Part shown: positions 21,027 to 22,368 of the stretch, piece by piece | Layout of the letters: every line of letters begins with the position of its first letter | Numbering within the stretch: the stretch's first letter is position 1 | From: Firmicutes bacterium CAG:646 | Lineage (GTDB): Bacteria; Bacillota; Clostridia; Lachnospirales; Lachnospiraceae | Direction: 5' to 3' | DNA length: 22,368 nt | Assembly: GCA_000432335.1 (NCBI GenBank) | Contig: HF995324.1 | Coordinates: forward strand, 1-22,368 | Program-made: the position numbers and the translations under genes | The notes under the pieces: model-generated | Told to the model about the DNA's origin: nothing | Databases searched by the model: none | The model's input: only the letters and a program-made list of their open reading frames with translations

Positions 21027-21286
21027 ATGCAAGACCTCTTGTTTTAGTAATCGAAGATGCCAAAAACGTGCTGATGAATACAGTGGTTAATGTAAAAGAA
21101 CAGACAGGACTACCATCCTCCATACTGGACGGGATCATATCCGGGATTCTGGCAGATCTTCGGAAGGATGCCTGCAGTGAGATCTCCATGGCGGCTGCAA
21201 GAGAGCGGCAGGAGCTGCTAAAAGAACAGACAGAACAGGGAGAAGAAAAAAATCAGGAAGAAAAAACCCCAGAACAGGAGGGATGA
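21023..21286 (+). CDS. Small tail-region protein, unknown function
   Basis: An 87-residue protein with ATG 21023 overlapping the previous stop (ATGA) and AAGGAGA (21009-21015) upstream. The first 60 residues are helical and amphipathic (LVLVIEDAKNVLMNTVVNVKEQTG, SSILDGIISGILADLRKDACSEIS); the last 25 are Glu, Gln and Lys-rich. A small protein of this type often lies between the S74 protein and the BppU-like fibre; function unknown. Confidence 0.65.
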   Translation: MNARPLVLVIEDAKNVLMNTVVNVKEQTGLPSSILDGIISGILADLRKDACSEISMAAARERQELLKEQTEQGEEKNQEEKTPEQEG

Positions 21287-21287
21287 A

Positions 21288-22368
21288 ATGATTACAGCGA
21301 TATTTAATCCAGACACCACCATGGCCTATGCTTATGGCCTGTGGCAGTACGACTATGGCCAGACCCTCCGGATCCAGGGCTTACATCTTCCGTCTATGGT
21401 AGCAATCCACTTTTCCCTGCAGGAGACCGGCGGCACAGCATTAAACCGTGTCGGTGTCACCAAGGACGGAGTGACAGATGTAATTATCCCGGATTCCATG
21501 CTGGAGAATGACGGCGCTACCAGAAACTATAACATGTTTGCTTTTATCTATCTGACTGATGACACATCCGGCCAGACGGAATACAAGATTAAGCTGCAGG
21601 TCAAATCCCGTCCGAAGCCGGAAGTATTCGACGGTGGAGAGAATCCGAATATCTTCCACGAGGCTGTCCAGGCAGTTCAGAAATCCGCAGACAAGGCAGC
21701 GGAATCCGAAAAACAGGCAGAGGGCTGGGCGCATGGCCGGGAAGACCTCCCGGAACGGGCACAGGACAATGCCAAGTATTATTCTGATCAGACGGCTGCG
21801 GATGCCAAAAAGACCGGGACAGACCGCAAGGAAGTGGAACGTTTGGTGGAATCAGTCTCCGGCATCGATGAGCAGGTGATAAAAGTAGAGAACCTTACCA
21901 AACAGGCGCAGACATCCGCCACCAACGCAGCCCTGTCAGAACAGGCTTCCAAGACCGCAGAGACCAACGCCCAAGCCGCTCAGGCAGGGGCAGAGACAGC
22001 AGAAGGAAATGCCGAACTGGCAGAACAGGGAGCCAAGGCATCCGAACAGGCAGTGGAGAAAGCAAAACAACTTGTTACCCAGATGGGGCAGGAGGTGCTG
22101 GACAATAAAAACCATGTTGATCAGATCGCACAGGCATTTGATCTTACCGCTCAGCAGGCTGTTGCCGATGTAAACAATGCAGGGCAGACCCAGACAGAAC
22201 GCGTACAGAGTGCCGGAAATACGGCTGTAGAATCGGTTAAGGCAGCCCAGACCGCGGCAACAAAAGCAGTAGAGACAGCCAAGGCAGAAGCTGTTAAGGC
22301 AGTACAGACGGAAGGAACTACTCAGACTGGGAACGTGACCGCAGAGGGAGCAAAGCAGGTACAGGCGG
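21288..22368 (+). CDS. BppU-like baseplate/tail fibre protein with alanine-rich coiled coil (runs off the window)
   Basis: At least 360 codons, open to the end of the window. ATG 21288 has GGAGGGATG upstream (21277-21285). Residues 1-110 form a beta-rich N-terminal domain (MITAIFNPDTTMAYAYGLWQ, LPSMVAIHFSLQETGGTALN, IIPDSMLENDGATRNYNMFAFIYL, EYKIKLQVKSRPKPE) like the BppU attachment domain of Firmicutes baseplates. From about 120 the sequence is a long Ala, Gln, Glu and Lys-rich coiled coil with heptad-like ATN, AAQAGAETAE and AAQTAATKAV stretches, the usual trimeric shaft of a tail fibre. The GC content is higher than in the rest of the window. The C-terminal tip, where host binding would reside, is not seen. 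Confidence 0.78.
   Translation, partial: MITAIFNPDTTMAYAYGLWQYDYGQTLRIQGLHLPSMVAIHFSLQETGGTALNRVGVTKDGVTDVIIPDSMLENDGATRNYNMFAFIYLTDDTSGQTEYKIKLQVKSRPKPEVFDGGENPNIFHEAVQAVQKSADKAAESEKQAEGWAHGREDLPERAQDNAKYYSDQTAADAKKTGTDRKEVERLVESVSGIDEQVIKVENLTKQAQTSATNAALSEQASKTAETNAQAAQAGAETAEGNAELAEQGAKASEQAVEKAKQLVTQMGQEVLDNKNHVDQIAQAFDLTAQQAVADVNNAGQTQTERVQSAGNTAVESVKAAQTAATKAVETAKAEAVKAVQTEGTTQTGNVTAEGAKQVQA

Overview
The window is the late (packaging, head, tail) region of a tailed phage or prophage with a long non-contractile tail, almost certainly from a low-to-middle GC Gram-positive host of the gut clostridia (Lachnospiraceae type). The grounds are the order of the structural genes, strong AGGAGG-type ribosome binding sites nearly everywhere, frequent ATGA/TGATG stop-start overlaps, and protein families typical of those hosts: a DUF1492-like regulator, PBSX-type terminase, SPP1-type portal, minor capsid protein 2, and an S74-tipped tail protein. 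No tRNA, rRNA, IS element or CRISPR array is visible.

Layout. 1-1151: end of the early/middle region, with three small genes of unknown role and a DUF1492-like late regulator. 1153-1186: a tandem-heptamer element next to an extended -10, probably the late promoter. 1320-2302: an AT-rich insert of a 61-residue ORF and a TIR-domain protein, closed by a strong terminator at 2313-2334. 2406-7541: small terminase, large terminase (broken by a frameshift in its Walker A motif), portal, a small overlapping gene, and a minor capsid protein with a C-terminal BECR-fold (PBECR-like) nuclease. 7542-8972: a second accessory block between minor capsid and scaffold, with a strong promoter and structured non-coding RNA candidate, a 34-residue membrane peptide, a reverse-strand winged-helix/membrane protein, and a tandem DUF2829 (Tad2-family, anti-Thoeris) protein, separated by hairpin plus TATTTTTAT boundaries. 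8973-13064: scaffold, major capsid, connector and neck proteins, tail terminator, tail tube, and the first tail chaperone. 13033-22368: second chaperone (probably made by frameshifting), Com-like zinc ribbon, tape measure, tail proteins, a 1349-residue hub/receptor-binding protein with an S74 chaperone, and a BppU-like fibre that runs off the window.

How it works together. The DUF1492-like protein probably switches on the late operon from the element just downstream of its gene. The operon then builds the head around scaffold and capsid, packages DNA with the terminase through the portal, and adds neck and tail. The two AT-rich accessory blocks carry their own promoters or terminators, as morons do, and look aimed at conflict: a TIR protein (likely anti-phage), a Tad2-family protein (likely blocks Thoeris or related nucleotide-signal defences), a nuclease domain carried in the virion, and an RNA of unknown role. 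The terminase frameshift, if real, means this copy cannot package DNA itself and may be a domesticated or decaying prophage.
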